Assembly (NCBI GenBank): GCA_025459035.1
Contig: JALORJ010000166.1
Location: forward strand, 1-7,691
DNA length: 7,691 nt
From: Burkholderiales bacterium
Lineage (GTDB): Bacteria > Pseudomonadota > Gammaproteobacteria > Burkholderiales > Ga0077523
Direction of reading: 5' to 3'
Positions 7,414 through 7,691 of this stretch are shown piece by piece (position 1 is the stretch's first letter; each line of letters opens with the position of its first letter). Below the pieces are notes generated by a model. That model was not told the origin of the DNA and ran no database searches. It saw only the letters and a list, made by a program, of their open reading frames with translations. The position numbers were made by a program, and so were the translations under genes.

Positions 7414-7592
7414 GGCCCCGCGCGGCAGGTCGCGTCGCGGCCCGATGTGGGGGAGGGGGAATCACACTTCTCCTATGAAAGTCGGGTCAGAAAGTGACCG
7501 AAGTACCGTCAGAAGTACCGTCAGTTTCGGCCCGTTGAACCGGTCGACCAGCGCCCGCGGGGCGGTGGCGCTCGCCTGGTCGCTCCCCCCGA
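7414..7592. other. Gene-free stretch after the cupin gene, with inverted repeat
   Basis: I see no credible gene here. Just after the cupin stop is a weak hairpin (CCGCG 7418-7422, CGCGG 7436-7440), followed by a polypurine run (7449-7461). The short-repeat cluster comes next. A longer inverted repeat then follows: CGACCAG (7545-7551) and CTGGTCG (7576-7582), with GCGCC/GGCGC (7551-7555, 7567-7571) as a competing inner helix. It ends where the 49-bp tandem repeat begins. No recognisable tRNA or other RNA gene is present. Confidence 0.5.
7477..7523. repeat. Cluster of short degenerate tandem repeats in a low-GC patch
   Basis: Two perfect 12-bp copies of GAAGTACCGTCA (7500-7511, 7512-7523) are preceded directly by GAAAGTGACC (7490-7499) and GAAAGTCGGGTCA (7477-7489), which look like diverged copies. 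GGTCA-GAAAG-TGACC (7485-7499) forms a small hairpin. CCGAA (7498-7502) can pair with TTCGG (7526-7530) around the perfect copies. By count, 34 of the 70 bases at 7461-7530 are G or C, against 56 of 70 at 7531-7600. The cluster could be a protein-binding array or the end of an insertion sequence; no transposase is present. Confidence 0.7.
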
Positions 7593-7691
7593 CCGAGGCC
7601 CGTCTCCACCCCGTGGGTGCGCGCAGCGCGATCGGCAGGGGCCGAGGCCCGTCTCCACCCCGTGGGTGCGCGCAGCGCGATCGGCAGGGGC
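7593..7691. repeat. Perfect 49-bp tandem repeat, two copies, running off the window end
   Basis: Bases 7593-7641 and 7642-7690 are identical, and 7691 matches the first base of a third copy. The unit begins CCGAGGCCCGTCTCC and ends CGATCGGCAGGGG. Each copy holds two small inverted repeats: CACCC-CGT-GGGTG (7607-7619 in copy 1) and CGCGC-A-GCGCG (7620-7630). The period is not a multiple of three, so the array does not encode a repeated peptide. Identical full units without variable spacers rule out a CRISPR array within the visible part. The total copy number is unknown. Confidence 0.93.

Noticed and set aside
7445..7475. Possible minus-strand GTG gene start behind AGGAG within the polypurine region
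   Set aside because: The downstream frame runs antisense through the cupin gene and shows no protein character.
7534..7540. Integron attC core-like heptamer (GTTGAAC)
   Set aside because: A single match to a very loose motif. There is no paired inverse core at the right distance, no integrase and no cassette structure.
7593..7691. CRISPR array
   Set aside because: The entire 49-bp unit repeats identically with no variable spacer, and no cas gene is present.

Overview
The window is very GC-rich, with strong G/C third-position bias throughout the genes. It carries compact, mostly oppositely oriented single genes of Gram-negative type: a periplasmic adaptor, an OmpA-like outer-membrane anchor and a DegP/DegQ-type protease. 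The OmpA-like protein has an N-terminal motif (NCVRTGTW) of a kind I associate with beta-proteobacteria. I therefore infer a chromosomal segment of a high-GC beta-proteobacterium (Burkholderiales-like). The exact taxon cannot be fixed from sequence alone.

Layout from left to right. (1) The 3' part, or nearly all, of a HlyD-family membrane-fusion protein with a cytoplasmic GAF-like N-terminal half (2-1723, +). It converges, across a long GC hairpin, on an OmpA-family lipid-free cell-wall anchor (1779-2612, -). (2) A 191-bp divergent promoter region with a -10-like box on each strand separates the ompA-like gene from a low-specificity threonine aldolase, ltaE (2804-3856, +). (3) A small secreted protein of unknown function (3873-4241, -) and a periplasmic Do/HtrA serine protease (4257-5690, +) diverge. 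Only 15 bp lies between their start codons, and both Shine-Dalgarno sequences sit in that interval. (4) After another convergent hairpin comes an AraC-family regulator (5726-6703, -). It diverges from a small cupin metalloprotein (6934-7413, +) across a 230-bp region containing an 11-bp-arm perfect hairpin and other symmetric elements. (5) The last 278 bp hold no recognisable gene. They form a mosaic: a roughly 50% GC patch of short degenerate tandem repeats, a long inverted repeat in about 80% GC sequence, and the start of a perfect 49-bp tandem repeat that runs off the right edge.

How the genes fit together. No single pathway links the whole window. The envelope genes (adaptor, OmpA anchor, HtrA protease, small secreted protein) share a cell compartment but sit in separate transcription units. 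The clearest functional pair is the AraC regulator with the divergent cupin, a classic regulator/target arrangement. It may respond to and degrade a small ketone or aromatic compound, because the cupin resembles the His-ligated dihydroxyacetophenone dioxygenase / acetylacetone-cleaving group. The least explained stretch is the gene-free right end. Its clustered short repeats resemble insertion-sequence ends, but no transposase is present. I found no CRISPR, tRNA, rRNA or complete mobile element.
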